From Phialocephala subalpina (lineage: Eukaryota; Ascomycota; Leotiomycetes; Helotiales; Mollisiaceae): a DNA stretch of 64,000 nt. A program made the translations under genes and the position numbers. The stretch is taken from NCBI GenBank assembly GCA_900073065.1, contig FJOG01000002.1, positions 148,700 through 212,699 of the forward strand. The letters run 5' to 3'. Under the pieces are notes generated by a model. That model searched no databases. It had not been told where the DNA came from and was given only the letters and a program-made list of their open reading frames with translations. This document shows positions 20,228 to 32,541 of the stretch, piece by piece; position 1 is the first letter of the stretch, and the number at the start of each line of letters is the position of its first letter.

Positions 20228-21805
20228 TCACTTCAACGTCTCCGTCCAGAAGTCCTTCTGGCAGTACTTNNNNNNNNNNNNNNNNNNNNNNNNNNNNNNN
20301 NNNNNNNNNNNNNNNNNNNNNNNNNNNNNNNNNNNNNNNNNNNNNNNNNNNNNNNNNNNNNNNNNNNNNNNNNNNNNNNNNNNNNNNNNNNNNNNNNNNN
20401 NNNNNNNNNNNNNNNNNNNNNNNNNNNNNNNNNNNNNNNNNNNNNNNNNNNNNNNNNNNNNNNNNNNNNNNNNNNNNNNNNNNNNNNNNNNNNNNNNNNN
20501 NNNNNNNNNNNNNNNNNNNNNNNNNNNNNNNNNNNNNNNNNNNNNNNNNNNNNNNNNNNNNNNNNNNNNNNNNNNNNNNNNNNNNNNNNNNNNNNNNNNN
20601 NNNNNNNNNNNNNNNNNNNNNNNNNNNNNNNNNNNNNNNNNNNNNNNNNNNNNNNNNNNNNNNNNNNNNNNNNNNNNNNNNNNNNNNNGGGCCAGGATCA
20701 CCATTATCAGGCTCCTCCTCAGCTTGCTCCTCCTCCTCCTCCTCCTCCTCCTCTTCATGCCCATTCGCCCTGTTATTTGTGTTGAGTTCCAAGCCGAGTG
20801 CTTTCTGCACTTTCTGATCGATATCCTTTTTCACCTCTGGGTCTTCGCCTCCGTAGACCTCGAGAACAAGGCCGCGAATGCCTTTGGCTGCGAGCTCAAC
20901 CTTCCCTCTAGGGCCTACTATCCAGTCCACTGTCTCATCGTCGGCATTTCTCTCCGAGACCAATTGTATGTAGCCCTGAGCTCGCATCTTCTTCAACAAG
21001 TCCTCGGTCTTTCCAACCGGCGTATTGATTTCCAGGTTCAATTTTTCGAGATGATGTTTAAGCCTTGCGTCTTGAATTGTGCCACCTGCGCTCAGTGCGA
21101 TTATCGAGACAATGATAGAACATACTCCGATGTACGCTGCTTCATTTTCCACGTTCCCGATAATAGATGGTGGCATGATCGCGGGTATGCGGTATTTCGT
21201 TGGTAGAATCGTTGTGAGGATGTACGAGGATGTTGTTTTTGAGCCTCCTTTTGTCTTCTGTGCGGCTGCTGAGGGTTAGCATAGTAATACGGTGGCGTAA
21301 TACCAACATACCTCTTTTATCTTTCATAGTAGTCTTCTCCTTCGCGGGCAATTCCACCATCTCCATGCCGAACTTGTTTCGTAGCTGTTCCTGGGCACCT
21401 TCGAAGACTCGTTTGAAAGAACCCCGTTGCTTTCCAATGACTGCATGATCAGCACTGATGTTGGGATGACATTCGAGATGCCACACCTTTTTCTGTTATA
21501 CCGGTCCTCCTAATCGGCATCCGCTGGTATTCGCATGCAAGCGCGTACCGCACCATCTTCTTAACAACTTGATCTTGCCCATCTGGTCTGGCGTCGACAT
21601 CCATCTCATCCTCTCCCCCCTCGTCTTCTTCCTCTTCCTCCTCCTCATCGGATGACTGTGGGGCGCGTCTGTGATTCCGTTGGGTCTGCGGCCTTTCCTC
21701 CTCGGACGACTCCTCTTGTGCCTGAGCCTGCGATAGGTATGTTAGAAGTGCCTTGTATTAGTAGAGGGAACCTACGGTGCGACGTCTTCTTGCGACCGAA
21801 GGCAT
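20228..21805 (-). CDS. NSE3: SMC5/6 complex subunit Nse3 (MAGE-domain), interrupted by assembly gap
   Basis: Minus-strand gene with exons 21776-21805, 21487-21727, 21312-21440 and from 21268 downwards; introns are 43-48 bp and phases agree. The N-terminus is an acidic disordered tail. The MAGE homology domain runs from about residue 65 (KKMVRYALACEYQRMPIRR) through GKQRGSFKRVFEGAQEQL and ALSAGGTIQDARL to the second winged-helix part ending in DWIVGPRGKVEL. An E-rich tract adjoins the gap. After the gap the end QKDFWTETLK* is in a different nominal frame, so either the gap length is wrong or an intron is hidden. Nse3 binds Nse1 and Nse4 and DNA within SMC5/6 in chromosome repair. It is divergent from SLS1 with about 240 bp between. 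Confidence 0.88.
20270..20688. other. assembly gap (419 N)
   Basis: Run of N inside the NSE3 coding region. The right flank is a CTC/CTT-rich tract coding poly-Glu on the minus strand, which may have broken the assembly. Confidence 0.99.
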
Positions 21806-22045
21806 TGTGAGTAGTTGTGATGCGGTTCTAATCTATTCAATGTAAGAAATTCTTCACAGATTCGCGGCGTTGTGATTGTCAGTGAGAAGAGGGGGACAAT
21901 TCGTGGAAGACGCGATCTCACGCGTTGGTGGACAAGGATGTTGCGGGAGACCAGGGTTCGGCGCTGTATTCGCCGACAGCTCCAAAAAATTCAAGACTCT
22001 CTTCGATATGAGAATGAGCAGCAGAAACATCAAGCAGTCGCATAC

Positions 22046-24546
22046 ATGATTACTCGGAAGCCTTGGGGTCAGCATATATGTCTGCGGTGCCAGCGAAACC
22101 TAGCAAAGCGCTCTTCGCACCTACAATCTCCAGCTCTGTCCCAGACATTCCCAGAACGACGGCGGTACTCACAGCAAGTTGTTCGCAAAGTCTACGATGA
22201 CAAGGAAAGCAATGGCAATGTAGCAGACGTTGATAGGGTAGATGGTAAGAAGTACGAGCCGGCAAGTCTGCAGCCTCAGGGGCGACTGCGTGGGCATCGA
22301 GGTCAATTCAAGCGTGAAGATTTGGAGGAACTGAGAGGTGCAACTACACTTGGAGACAAAGCGAAAGTTATTGTGCTTCGAGACTCCATACTCAGCAAAT
22401 ACACCCTCCAAGAATTCAAAGCGAAGAAAATAAAGCCGAAACATATCAATATCCTTGGACAACTAGCAGAAGAAAGGGGCTTGGTAGGAGAAGATGAAGT
22501 GACGGACAATATCAATGCTTTCCGGCCAAAAGAAGGAGAATACCCTCAAGATCTTCATGGAATCACAGACCTTGTCAACGAAATTGTAGAGAGTTTTACT
22601 ACTCCACAATTAGAGAACTACATCAAGAACTTCGAGGGCAGGCGGCAGCAGGAGAAGTCAGACAATGTATGGAAGGCCAACGACCCGAATGCTCCTATTA
22701 CTCGGATCACACCATGGCAGCCAACGGTGTCAGACATTGAGGATCACTTCGACAATGATCCCCTTCGAGGTTATGTCCTACAATCACATAATCCCAAGCA
22801 AAGGCTAGTTCTTCGGTTGATGCGAGAGTGCTGGATGTTTGAACTTCCTGAGCTTTCCGATGGTATTGGGCAATTTGAAGTTCGAGTCCGGAGTGATGAT
22901 CTCGACCTTCTGCTCTGTAAGTAGACCTGGCTGCATGAATGTATGTATGCTAACAGACTGTAGTTGGACACAATTCGATTCTGAATACGATACATACTAC
23001 CTACCTGCCCAACGCAGAAGAAAGACTCGAAGTATTCCGGTCACGAAATACCATCCGTGTTACAACCACACATGCCAAGAAGTACGCCATTGTCGATGCC
23101 ATTCAGCAAGCAGTAGACAGCATTAAGAGAGGGACTTTTAATTTGAATGGGTTAATACCTCGCGGCGCCGACAGTAAGAAGCTCGAAGAGTTCATGGAAA
23201 CACATTTCGACGACGCAGCATTGGCGAGGTTGTCTGAAATCACTAACACAAAGATTGTCAGAACGGATCCAAGGCATCTGTCAGTATCGTGCACCGAACA
23301 TAATCCAGATGCATCAAGCTCTCGACTTGACGCAGTCCGTCGACTACTCTTGACTTCCGACAACTTCTCGAGCAGATTGGAGCACGAGCTTGCTATCAAG
23401 CAGAAGAAGTCAACGGAGGGTGCTTTGGTAGACTATGCCTTGACCGGAGGTCTATCATGGAGACAGCAAATGCGAGACTGGAAGAGGTTCGCCGCTCCAA
23501 TATCAAAAGAAGATCCCTACATTGCAAAGGCCCCAGTCGAGCAAGAGAAGTCTATCGAACCCGATTTATCCTCACTCCCCAGCACCCAAACCTCAACCAA
23601 CGAACACCCTCCCAAAATCTGGGAACCACTTATCGACGCCGAAAAAAGCGAAAGCACCCTCCACTGGAGCACCCGCCTCTTCACCGAAACCTCCGCCCTA
23701 ATGGGAACAGTCCTCCATTCCACAACCCCCTACCACACCCCCCTAACACCAAAATCCACACCCCTCAACACTCTCGGCCTCCTCCACACCTTCAACACAA
23801 AAGTCCCTAACCTCTCCCGCGTCCTCTCTAAAGCCGACGCAAAAAAGAACAGTCGCCCAACCAAGCGCCTCGTCCTACGCTTCGCCCCCGACCCTTTCTT
23901 CCCTATCCTTAAATCCATTCGAAAAGTAAAATACCCCAGCTCCAAGAAAGAGGTTCCCATCGGTGTCGAAGCTCTATCCGCCTTTCCCAGTATAGAAATG
24001 ATATTCGACATCGATCCTCGAACTAAGGAACCCAAGTTGTATACCGTGAACGCCGTTATCCAAGAAAAGAAAACAGATGTCATGGTGCCTGAAAACGCGG
24101 TCGATGTGCGTTTCCAACAAAAGATCACTAGCCGCCTATCTCGGAAATTCCTCAAGCCGATAAAATCTTTCCTCTTCCGTAGTCAGCTATCCCTCGCTGC
24201 AAAAGGGAAATTAGATACACCACCTTCCATCATTTTACCTATATCGAAACACCTCTGTCGAGATGAAGGCTTCAAGATACTTGGACTCAAAGGTGAGGTG
24301 GGGGATGAGCAAGAAATTCGGTATTTGTTCACCGGTCTAGAGATCCATTCCACTTTGGTGTTTAATTGGAAATCTTTCCGTGTACTATACACTTCTATCG
24401 AAGCCGGTAAAGCCATAGGTCGACGTTCAGAACTCAAGATTCGACCGATCAAAAATGGGCAGGTGGCTACAGAAGCAGATTTCGTGAAGGCGGCCTATAG
24501 ATTGGCGGATATGCTTGGTGATGGGACGGGGGAATTTGCTGATTGA
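22046..24546 (+). CDS. SLS1: mitochondrial inner-membrane-bound regulator Sls1
   Basis: Two exons, 22046-22916 and 22964-24546 (47-bp intron with GCTAAC branch point), 817 residues. I choose the ATG at 22046 because it yields a basic mitochondrial presequence (MITRKPWGQHICLRCQRNLA, then RRYS); the open frame extends upstream to other possible starts. The core (WQPTVSDIEDHF, GHNSILNTIHTTYLPNAEER, KKYAIVDAIQQAVDSI, DPRHLSVSC) follows the fungal Sls1 pattern with KH-like segments. Sls1 couples mitochondrial transcription, mRNA delivery and translation at the inner membrane. A 250-bp perfect tandem duplication at the 3' end replaces the last 13 residues with a stop after GEFAD; the frame through the second copy would end DDRLREMVYDSRRT. 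Confidence 0.88.
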
Positions 24547-24793
24547 GGTGGGGGATGAGCAAGAAATTCGGTATTTGTTCACCGGTCTAGAGATCCATTC
24601 CACTTTGGTGTTTAATTGGAAATCTTTCCGTGTACTATACACTTCTATCGAAGCCGGTAAAGCCATAGGTCGACGTTCAGAACTCAAGATTCGACCGATC
24701 AAAAATGGGCAGGTGGCTACAGAAGCAGATTTCGTGAAGGCGGCCTATAGATTGGCGGATATGCTTGGTGATGGGACGGGGGAATTTGCTGAT
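24294..24793 (+). repeat. perfect 250-bp tandem duplication in the 3' end of SLS1
   Basis: Bases 24294-24543 and 24544-24793 are identical as far as I can compare by eye. The period, 250, is not a multiple of three, so the junction creates GAT-TGA and stops the reading frame at 24546. The unduplicated form reads on to a TGA at 24832-24834. It may be a real recent duplication or an assembly overlap that was not merged. Confidence 0.9.
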
Positions 24794-26671
24794 GACAGGT
24801 TGAGGGAGATGGTATACGATTCGAGGAGGACTTGAAGGACGAGATGATGCAGAGACAGCATGCGGAACGGATGGACAAGGAGTGAGAGTCGTAGGTCGCA
24901 CGACAATACCTTGTAGAAACATATTTCTTTGTATCATAGGGGCATGGGCGGTGCATAGCATCTTGGTGTAAGGACCACTGGAATAGAATGCACAGTGCAT
25001 GTACTTATTCAAACCAAAGAATTGATCTTCCCTCGTGCTGTTGTTCGGTCTGGCATTGTGAAATTAGTACTTGGTGAAGATCTTGAGAACTCTTTCTTCA
25101 GACATCGAAATCCTACACGTCCTCCATACATTTCTGGTGCACTCTCACCCTAAGGCTAGCTCTTGACTGCCGCCGTTGCGAGACATCGTCTTTCTATGTA
25201 GCTCCTATACAAACAGATGCATGCGCAGGATGGACAGGGATGAGCTCAAGGAAAGTAGGAAAGCTTTGTTGCACGTCGCAGAATTTCCTGTTTTCCCAAA
25301 CCACTCGCCCCTCCTCTGATCTGTCACCGAGATAGCTCTTTTGTTGCACATCGCAGGAAATTGGGAATTTTCCTGTTTCGAATCCTTTGCAAAGTCTCGT
25401 CGTTGGTCAGGACTTTGTTGCACATCGCAGTTTTCCCACTTCCCGAATCGTCTGCCAGATCTCCTGATTTTCGGAAAGTGGGCTCTATGCAGAGATGGGA
25501 AAAGAAAACTTGCTCGCTAGATATCGTAGAGATTCTAGATCATGAAGTTTCTATAACTGATGTACTGCTTGTCAATCACCAAGGAATTTGCGGACGTGAA
25601 AGCAGATCTCGGGGGGGCATGCTCCTTGGGCTGACGAAGACGGGCCTCGGGCCTGTCTTTGACTCTGGCCTGCCCGCGTTCCTTCAAGCTCTCGAACATC
25701 GTTAGAGAGCTTTCGTTGTTCTACACAAGAAGGGAGATCGGGAGAGGAGAGTGTCGCGGCTTGGTTTGGGCAGCCAGGTGCTTGAGATGTTGGGGATGGA
25801 CTTTCAGCGTCCTTGTGCTTCTGCATTTGAAGATTTTGCTTAATATCTTGGTGCCTGTAACTGTTGAAATAGAGAGAGTCCTCTTGAGATCGAGCAAAAG
25901 AGGGAGCAGAAAGCAAGCATGGGAAGAAAGCAACAGAATCGGCAGCCCCCATTTCTTAGCACCAGCATCCCCCTCGATCCAAGAATGTAACCACGAAGCA
26001 ATTGAAAGCTCGCAGGATCTTTGATCAACGATGGATGCACTACAACAACATCGAGAGAACTTCAAGACCGAAAAAACTGTGGAAACATGCTGCATTCTTG
26101 ACATCGATGGATGATTGAAGCCGTGTTTGCTTTTGCAGATTCTACAGCGAGATCTGGAGTGCGGAGGAACATTTCAGTGGTCTTGGAGGATGATTGAAGA
26201 TCATTGACGGACTAGGGATGCATTTAGAGCAAGGAAGCAAAGGGGAAGGTAGCGAGACTTGACATTTGGTGGGAGCGAAAAGGAAGCAGTATGGAAGGGA
26301 AGGAGCGAAGGTTGGGACAGTATGAAGCGAGAAGAGCACCTCACTACCTCACCACCACCAAGACCATAACGAAGACACCACCACCAACAGGAACGAAACA
26401 CTACATCTCAGCGGTGACGACATCACAAGACAGCTGGAAGGGAACTTCGCATCTCGGCTAGCACAACATCAACATCATCGACGACGGTCACGATCAAGGC
26501 AGCAATATTCAGGAAACCATTGCCATTCTTCGCAAACGGGCAAAGCTATCTATCAAGTGTGCGAAGTATTTCCTTCCACACCATCCGCTAGCACAACGCT
26601 CCCCATCCCCACTCCAATCCTTGATTATTTTGCCATGCCAGGACCAGAACTCGAATCGCGAAAGGGGAAAT
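24794..26671. other. intergenic between convergent SLS1 and TEF1
   Basis: Holds the 3' flanks of both genes and the 75-bp-period repeat at 25265-25480. Open frames at 25572-26104 on either strand have no recognisable domain and poor coding character. Confidence 0.45.
25265..25480 (+). repeat. three tandem degenerate copies, 74-75 bp period
   Basis: The core TTTGTTGCAC(A/G)TCGCAG starts at 25265, 25339 and 25414. Each is followed by a pyrimidine-rich segment containing TTTCCTGTTT or TTTCCCACTT. Copies share the core strongly and the rest weakly. Confidence 0.7.
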
Positions 26672-28589
26672 TTACTTCTTGGCACCAGCCTTGACAGCGG
26701 CCTTGGTGACCTTGCCAGCCTTGTCGGACTTCTCAACGGACTTGATAACTCCAACTGCCACGGTCTAAGGGGATACAGGTTAGCATAGATCGATGAACAG
26801 CAGGATTGATGATTAGGGAGGGGTTGGGGGAGTGGAGAAGTGGAGAACGGAGGAGGGGAGAGTACTAACTTGTCTCATATCGCGAACGGCGAAACGTCCA
26901 AGGGGAGGGTAGTCAGTGAAGGCCTCAACGCACATAGGCTTGGATGGAATCATCTTGACGATGGCAGCATCACCAGACTTGATGAACTTGGGGGCTGCTT
27001 CAATGGACTTTCCGGTACGACGATCAATCTTCTCCAAGAGCTCACCGAACTTGCAAGCAATGTGAGCAGTGTGGCAATCCAAGACTGGTGCGTAACCGGC
27101 ACCGACTTGACCAGGGTGGTTGAGAACGATGACTTGAGCGTTGAAGGACTCAGCGGCCTTAGGAGGATCGTTCTTAGAGTCACCAGCAACGTTACCACGA
27201 CGGATTTCCTTGACGGAGACGTTCTTGACGTTGAAGCCAACGTTGTCTCCTGGGAGACCCTCAACAAGTTGCTCGTGGTGCATCTCGACGGACTTGACTT
27301 CAGTGGTGACACCAGCGGGGGCGAAGGTGACGACCATACCGGCCTTGATGATACCGGTCTCGACACGACCGACGGGAACCGTGCCAATACCACCGATCTT
27401 GTAGACATCTTGAAGAGGAAGACGGAGGGGCTTGTCAGTTGGGCGGGAAGGAGGGTCGATGGCATCGATAGCCTCGAGAAGGGTCTTTCCGGAGGACTTG
27501 CCAGCCTTGGTCTCCTTCTCCCAACCCTTGTACCATGGGCAGTTGGGGGAGTTGTCGATCATGTTGTCACCGTTGAATCCGGAGATGGGGACGAAGGCGA
27601 CGGTCTTTGGGTTGTATCCAACCTTCTTGATGAAGTTGGAGGTCTCCTTGATGATTTCCTGGTAACGAGCCTCGGACCACTTGGTGGTGTCCATCTTGTT
27701 GATGGCGACGATGAGTTGCTTGACACCAAGGGTGTAGGCGAGGAGGGCGTGCTCACGAGTCTGGCCATCCTTGGAGATACCAGCCTCGAACTCACCAGTA
27801 CCGGCAGCAATGATGAGAATAGCGCAATCGGCCTGGGAAGTACCAGTGATCATGTTCTTGATGAAATCACGGTGACCGGGAGCATCTGCGAGGTGTTAGC
27901 AGGGAAGATGATGCGACGCATCTGCGAAGACATACCAATGACGGTGACATAGTACTTTGGGGTCTCGAACTTCCAGAGAGCGATATCGATGGTGATACCA
28001 CGCTCACGCTCGGCCTTTAGCTTGTCAAGAACCCATGCGTACTTGAAAGAACCCTTGCCCAACTCGGCGGCTTCCTATCGAAAGGGTCAGCAATGTTATC
28101 GAAGACATTGTGTGTTATGCAAAAGTATGGGTGTTGTGAAAGGGTATGTGCGTTGGGCATCAATCATGATGTTGTCGTGACGATGGCACGGGCGCAAAAA
28201 TTTGTTGTGCGAGGCGAAGGATTTTACCCCACCGAGGGGCAAAAATTGCGATAAGGAAAAATGTGCGCGACAAGGCAACGAGATGATTCTTACCTTCTCG
28301 AACTTCTCGATGGTACGTTTGTCAATTCCACCGCACTTGTAGATCAAGTGACCTGTTATGATTGTGAGCTCGATGTGCGGACGTGTTGTCGAGGGTTGGA
28401 GGAGGCTTACCAGTGGTGGTAGACTTGCCGGAATCGACGTGGCCGATAACGACCACGTTGATGTGCATCTTTTCCTTACTGCAGAGCGATGGCAGGTTAG
28501 CAAAGAGTCCATTAAGATCGATCTTGGCATCGTATCGATGTCGCAGATCGAGTGAGGATGGAAAAAGTTGGATGGAATGCTTACCCCAT
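26672..28589 (-). CDS. TEF1: translation elongation factor 1-alpha
   Basis: Six coding exons on the minus strand: 28585-28589, 28411-28478, 28294-28352, 27936-28074, 26870-27885, 26672-26764, totalling 1380 nt, 459 residues, the family's normal length. The first coding exon is only five bases (ATGGG). GTPase motifs are present: GHVDSGKST (14-22), [12 protein letters not shown]. The protein ends [10 protein letters not shown]. It delivers aminoacyl-tRNA to the ribosome as the GTP-bound form. Codon use is strongly biased to C/G-ending codons, as expected of a highly expressed gene. A further intron in the leader (28659-28714) is likely. This is one of the surest calls in the window and is the standard phylogenetic marker for placing the organism. 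Confidence 0.98.
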
Positions 28590-28658
28590 CTTGGCGGTAT
28601 TGGAAGTCGACGGTTTTGTGTGTGGTTATTTGTTTTCTTGTGGGAAAGAGGTTTGAAT

Positions 28659-28714
28659 CTGTTGAAGGACGTGTCAGTGATGATACTGTGATGAATCGAG
28701 ATGGTGGAACTCAC
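28659..28714 (-). other. probable 5'-UTR intron of TEF1
   Basis: A GTGAGT donor at 28714, CACTGAC branch-point-like sequence and CAACAG acceptor ending at 28659 lie about 70 bases upstream of the TEF1 ATG. Leader introns are common in fungal TEF1 genes. Not proven without transcripts. Confidence 0.6.
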
Positions 28715-31439
28715 TGCACAGAGTGATTGCTTGAATCAAGGTATGCGCAGACACTTTTTGGAAGAGGTTGAAGGATGGAGGGGTATATGTAGGCGGACGA
28801 CGAAGGCTCGCAAAAATTCCAAACGCTAACGGCTTAGCGTTCTCGCTAACTCAACCAATCACACGATATGAGTCTGTTCGGCGTGTAGGGCTAATCCACA
28901 ACCAACCCTCGATGATGTAGCCTAATTGTACCAAATAATTCACCAACGCCCAAAGCAGACCACTTTTTGAAAGTTTTTCAGCGAGTTACATTCACGTTTG
29001 GGAGCTTTCCCTGGGCACTGTATATTTTTTTGAGCGGAGCATGTGTCCCGTGCGGCAAGTGGCGCCGTGCCAATCATCAAAACTAAGAGCGCCGAATTGT
29101 GGGCTTTCTGTGAACCCTGCACTTCACCTGCATCATTGTCGATGCGAACTGCTTCTTCTTTTGATCTGTGAAATGTCTCACCGCATTTCAAGAGATTCTA
29201 GCTCACTTTTTAATTCCCTAGCCCAGTGTTTCTTTTGATGGTGGAGGCTATTCCCAGGCCAAAACATTGGTCGAGATATGAAACACAACCCAAACTCGAA
29301 ACCGCGAGCCTGTGCCGCAGCGCTTCTCTACACATCTGCTCGTCATCCAATGATTCGAAGACGAGGTTCGATTCTCTAGTGATAATGTTGCATCTCAGTC
29401 TACTGTGTCTCCTTGCCGGCCGGCCGCAAGAATTCGAAGAGTTACAGAGCCTCATCTAACTCACAACGCCTCAACCGACGAAAGAGATGGCAACCAGGAT
29501 AATTGATATTCATTTCCCATATCCGATCTATTTTGGTACCTTCTGTTATTGATAGCCTTCCTATAGTCGTGCCGCGAGATCCATTCCTTCACTTCGCCGC
29601 TTGACTCATTCGGCATCCTTCCATCTACAACTCTCGCATTCCTCGCCTTCGCTTTTTTACTTTATGCCGATATGACTCGGCTTTAGACTTCAATGCCAAG
29701 AATATGCTTTCCTATTTCCTGAATGTTCCAATTGTTGTGGGATATTGTGGTTAGCTCTTTGTGCGTGCTGGTTCAAGGAGGCGGTCACGCCCACGTGACT
29801 GCAACATTCTCTTCGCACTGCAACATTCAATTCTTGCGAAACCGAGTAACAGTACCTGAGAAAACGATCCACTTCGTCTTCTTGAGCGTTCTTTGCCTCA
29901 TGAGCTTCAGATTCACCCATCTGTGTGTTTCCGAGGAGAGATCGCCACCATACTTCATGCACAGTCTTTAGGAAGGAACCGACGTGCTGCGCTTCCTTGA
30001 TGAGAATGCAACCTCTATACCAATATTCCCATTGCTCTCTTTGCTACGTTTTTTCGTTTTCTAGACGCCATTTTAGCAGTAATACTGTCAGCGGCTTCGC
30101 AGTGACTTTGTGGAGATCTCATTAGCCGACAAGGTTCCAGAAGGAACAACAAGTAGGTTATCAGCAGCTCCAATTTCCTTCCTGCACCAACTTTATAGCA
30201 GTGAATTTGTATTGGGTTGTACCTACTGGAGTTTTGAAGAGGCTTCTTTCATATCTGGCAGACTATAAAAGCACGGCGGGCTTCAATTGTGAGCTACAGT
30301 TCTCTCAGCTTTTCCTGGAAGAGGAATGGAGATGGAAGCTAGCTCGAATGATACCAGGTTAGTCATGTCGATCAAGTCGCCCGCAAGGTTGAAGAAACAG
30401 CAGCTAGCAGAATTCATTTCTTTCGGATTGCGGACTTCATGCTCCCCTCTCGTTTGTTGAAGCTGGAGATGTCAGCAGCCTCAAATCTCGACAACGAACG
30501 TGGGTGCTGAGATTGATGAAACTATTCTTTCCGAAAACGAGACGTTTTATTTCCTGGCGGTCTTCCTGTCTTCCTGTCTCAAGCTCAGGGGCGACCTTCT
30601 TGACAGCAAGAGTCTTTCTTCGGGCGAAAAGCTGTCGGCGTTGTCCCACCTGCCGGAGACCAGAAACCCACAGATCAAGTAGTGCTTCAACTGACCCCAC
30701 AGCGACCTCCCTTCAAGCAACACATGCACACCTGATTTGCTTCTTCGCTCTAGTCTTATGTCGATAAATCTTTGCAAGTGTGCAAGAGTTAGTAGTCCTT
30801 GGTAGGCAGTCAGAAGCTGGGACTCGCAGCCTCTTTAAGTCCTCGATACCTCGACTTCTGAAGCAAGAGCGCTAAAAAACCGAGCACCCGCGTTGCCTTC
30901 CTATCTAACATCTTCCAAAGGTATAAAAGTTTTGCAAGTTACCTCCTGTCATGACCACTCCACACTCGCAAAGCATCAAGCTTCGACCTTAGTCTGCTCC
31001 GTGACACGTGTGAGAGTGATGTGCCTGCCCGATCTTATATTTGGATCATGGTAAAGTCGACGCGAGTGCCTAGCAACTTAAAATGTGCTTCGATTGTGTT
31101 TAATTCTGTCTGCACTTGATTCATTGCTGTCAAAACTCTCGGCCCTGTTGTTACCTGCCCCCGGTGATATGCGAAAATTGCCGTTTCCCATCGCTAGGAC
31201 AGAGGTGAAGGTCGTGACTCGTGAGTAGCTACAAATCCGGAGGTACAGGCCCTTGAAGATGAACGGCCATTGCGCAACTAAAGATCTCATTGGTGTCTTC
31301 TCGTGTATTTCGAAAACATTAATTTGTTGTTGATAAAGGCAGAACGTCGACAAAGTCGAGGATTATATACGCCTCTACGAGGAGTCGAGGACAGCTTGGT
31401 GAAGTTCGTTCCTACGTCTGGTTCAAGTTAGGCCGATTC
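28715..31439. other. long gene-poor stretch upstream of TEF1
   Basis: The first few hundred bases are the TEF1 promoter. A good TATAAAA box at 30264-30270 is followed by ATGs near 30326 and 30332 and by a protein-like open segment ending at 30682 (..TILSENETFYFLAVF), so a small spliced gene may exist around 30326-30682, but I could not build a consistent model. The rest shows nothing. No tRNA or transposon is recognised. Confidence 0.4.
30264..30270 (+). promoter_or_regulatory. TATA box candidate
   Basis: TATAAAA in a GC-richer context, about 60 bases before an ATG cluster near 30326-30334. It would serve the doubtful small gene described for this stretch. Confidence 0.35.
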
Positions 31440-32033
31440 NNNNNNNNNNNNNNNNNNNNNNNNNNNNNNNNNNNNNNNNNNNNNNNNNNNNNNNNNNNNN
31501 NNNNNNNNNNNNNNNNNNNNNNNNNNNNNNNNNNNNNNNNNNNNNNNNNNNNNNNNNNNNNNNNNNNNNNNNNNNNNNNNNNNNNNNNNNNNNNNNNNNN
31601 NNNNNNNNNNNNNNNNNNNNNNNNNNNNNNNNNNNNNNNNNNNNNNNNNNNNNNNNNNNNNNNNNNNNNNNNNNNNNNNNNNNNNNNNNNNNNNNNNNNN
31701 NNNNNNNNNNNNNNNNNNNNNNNNNNNNNNNNNNNNNNNNNNNNNNNNNNNNNNNNNNNNNNNNNNNNNNNNNNNNNNNNNNNNNNNNNNNNNNNNNNNN
31801 NNNNNNNNNNNNNNNNNNNNNNNNNNNNNNNNNNNNNNNNNNNNNNNNNNNNNNNNNNNNNNNNNNNNNNNNNNNNNNNNNNNNNNNNNNNNNNNNNNNN
31901 NNNNNNNNNNNNNNNNNNNNNNNNNNNNNNNNNNNNNNNNNNNNNNNNNNNNNNNNNNNNNNNNNNNNNNNNNNNNNNNNNNNNNNNNNNNNNNNNNNNN
32001 NNNNNNNNNNNNNNNNNNNNNNNNNNNNNNNNN
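31440..32033. other. assembly gap (594 N)
   Basis: Run of N in intergenic DNA. The flanks give no hint of its content. Confidence 0.99.
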
Positions 32034-32420
32034 GATTCAGTGTCAGTTGCTGGTCACGTGTAGTGGGTCAAACTCTCGTTCCATATGGAGTATAATTCAG
32101 GGGTAATCTCGCAGACTCTTATATCCTCACTCTCCTCCCTAGCTAGCTCTCCAGACTTAAGAATACGATCTTTTACCCATAATATGATGCCTAGACCCCG
32201 TAGCATCTGATACACTGCGACATCTCCTGGGCTTTCTCTTCCGCTTTCTATCTTCCGGGAGCCTATTTACTCAATCACATCTAGCACTTTGAACGACACT
32301 GTCGACACAAGCCTGATCACTCTTGGGTTAAAGCTGCGTGAAGCTCGCTCAACTCACTCGTGAGACAGCCTACTTCGCTTCTCTATGTGAACCTGAAGAT
32401 GCCCTCTTGACTTTCCACAC

Positions 32421-32428
32421 TATAAATA
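32421..32428 (+). promoter_or_regulatory. TATA box candidate
   Basis: TATAAATA at 32421-32428, 114 bases upstream of the ATG of the open frame at 32542. Confidence 0.4.
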
Positions 32429-32541
32429 GAGGTCTGTTTCTGTTCGCAGCCATTAAGTCCCACCCGTTTCATCATCGCGGTACAATATCCTCCCGATAAC
32501 TTTCTTGGCGCAGGTGTTATGACCTAAAAGGTTAAAAGTCA

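Noticed and set aside
20131..21206. Open frames running through the N gap
   Set aside because: They are open only because N codons are not stops. Only the NSE3 frame has family motifs.
26840..27952. 370-codon open frame on the plus strand
   Set aside because: It lies antisense to TEF1. Strong codon bias of TEF1 removes stops on the opposite strand; the translation has no domain.
29365..29374. GGTTCGATTC, a tRNA B-box-like string
   Set aside because: No A box at the right distance and no cloverleaf pairing could be drawn around it.
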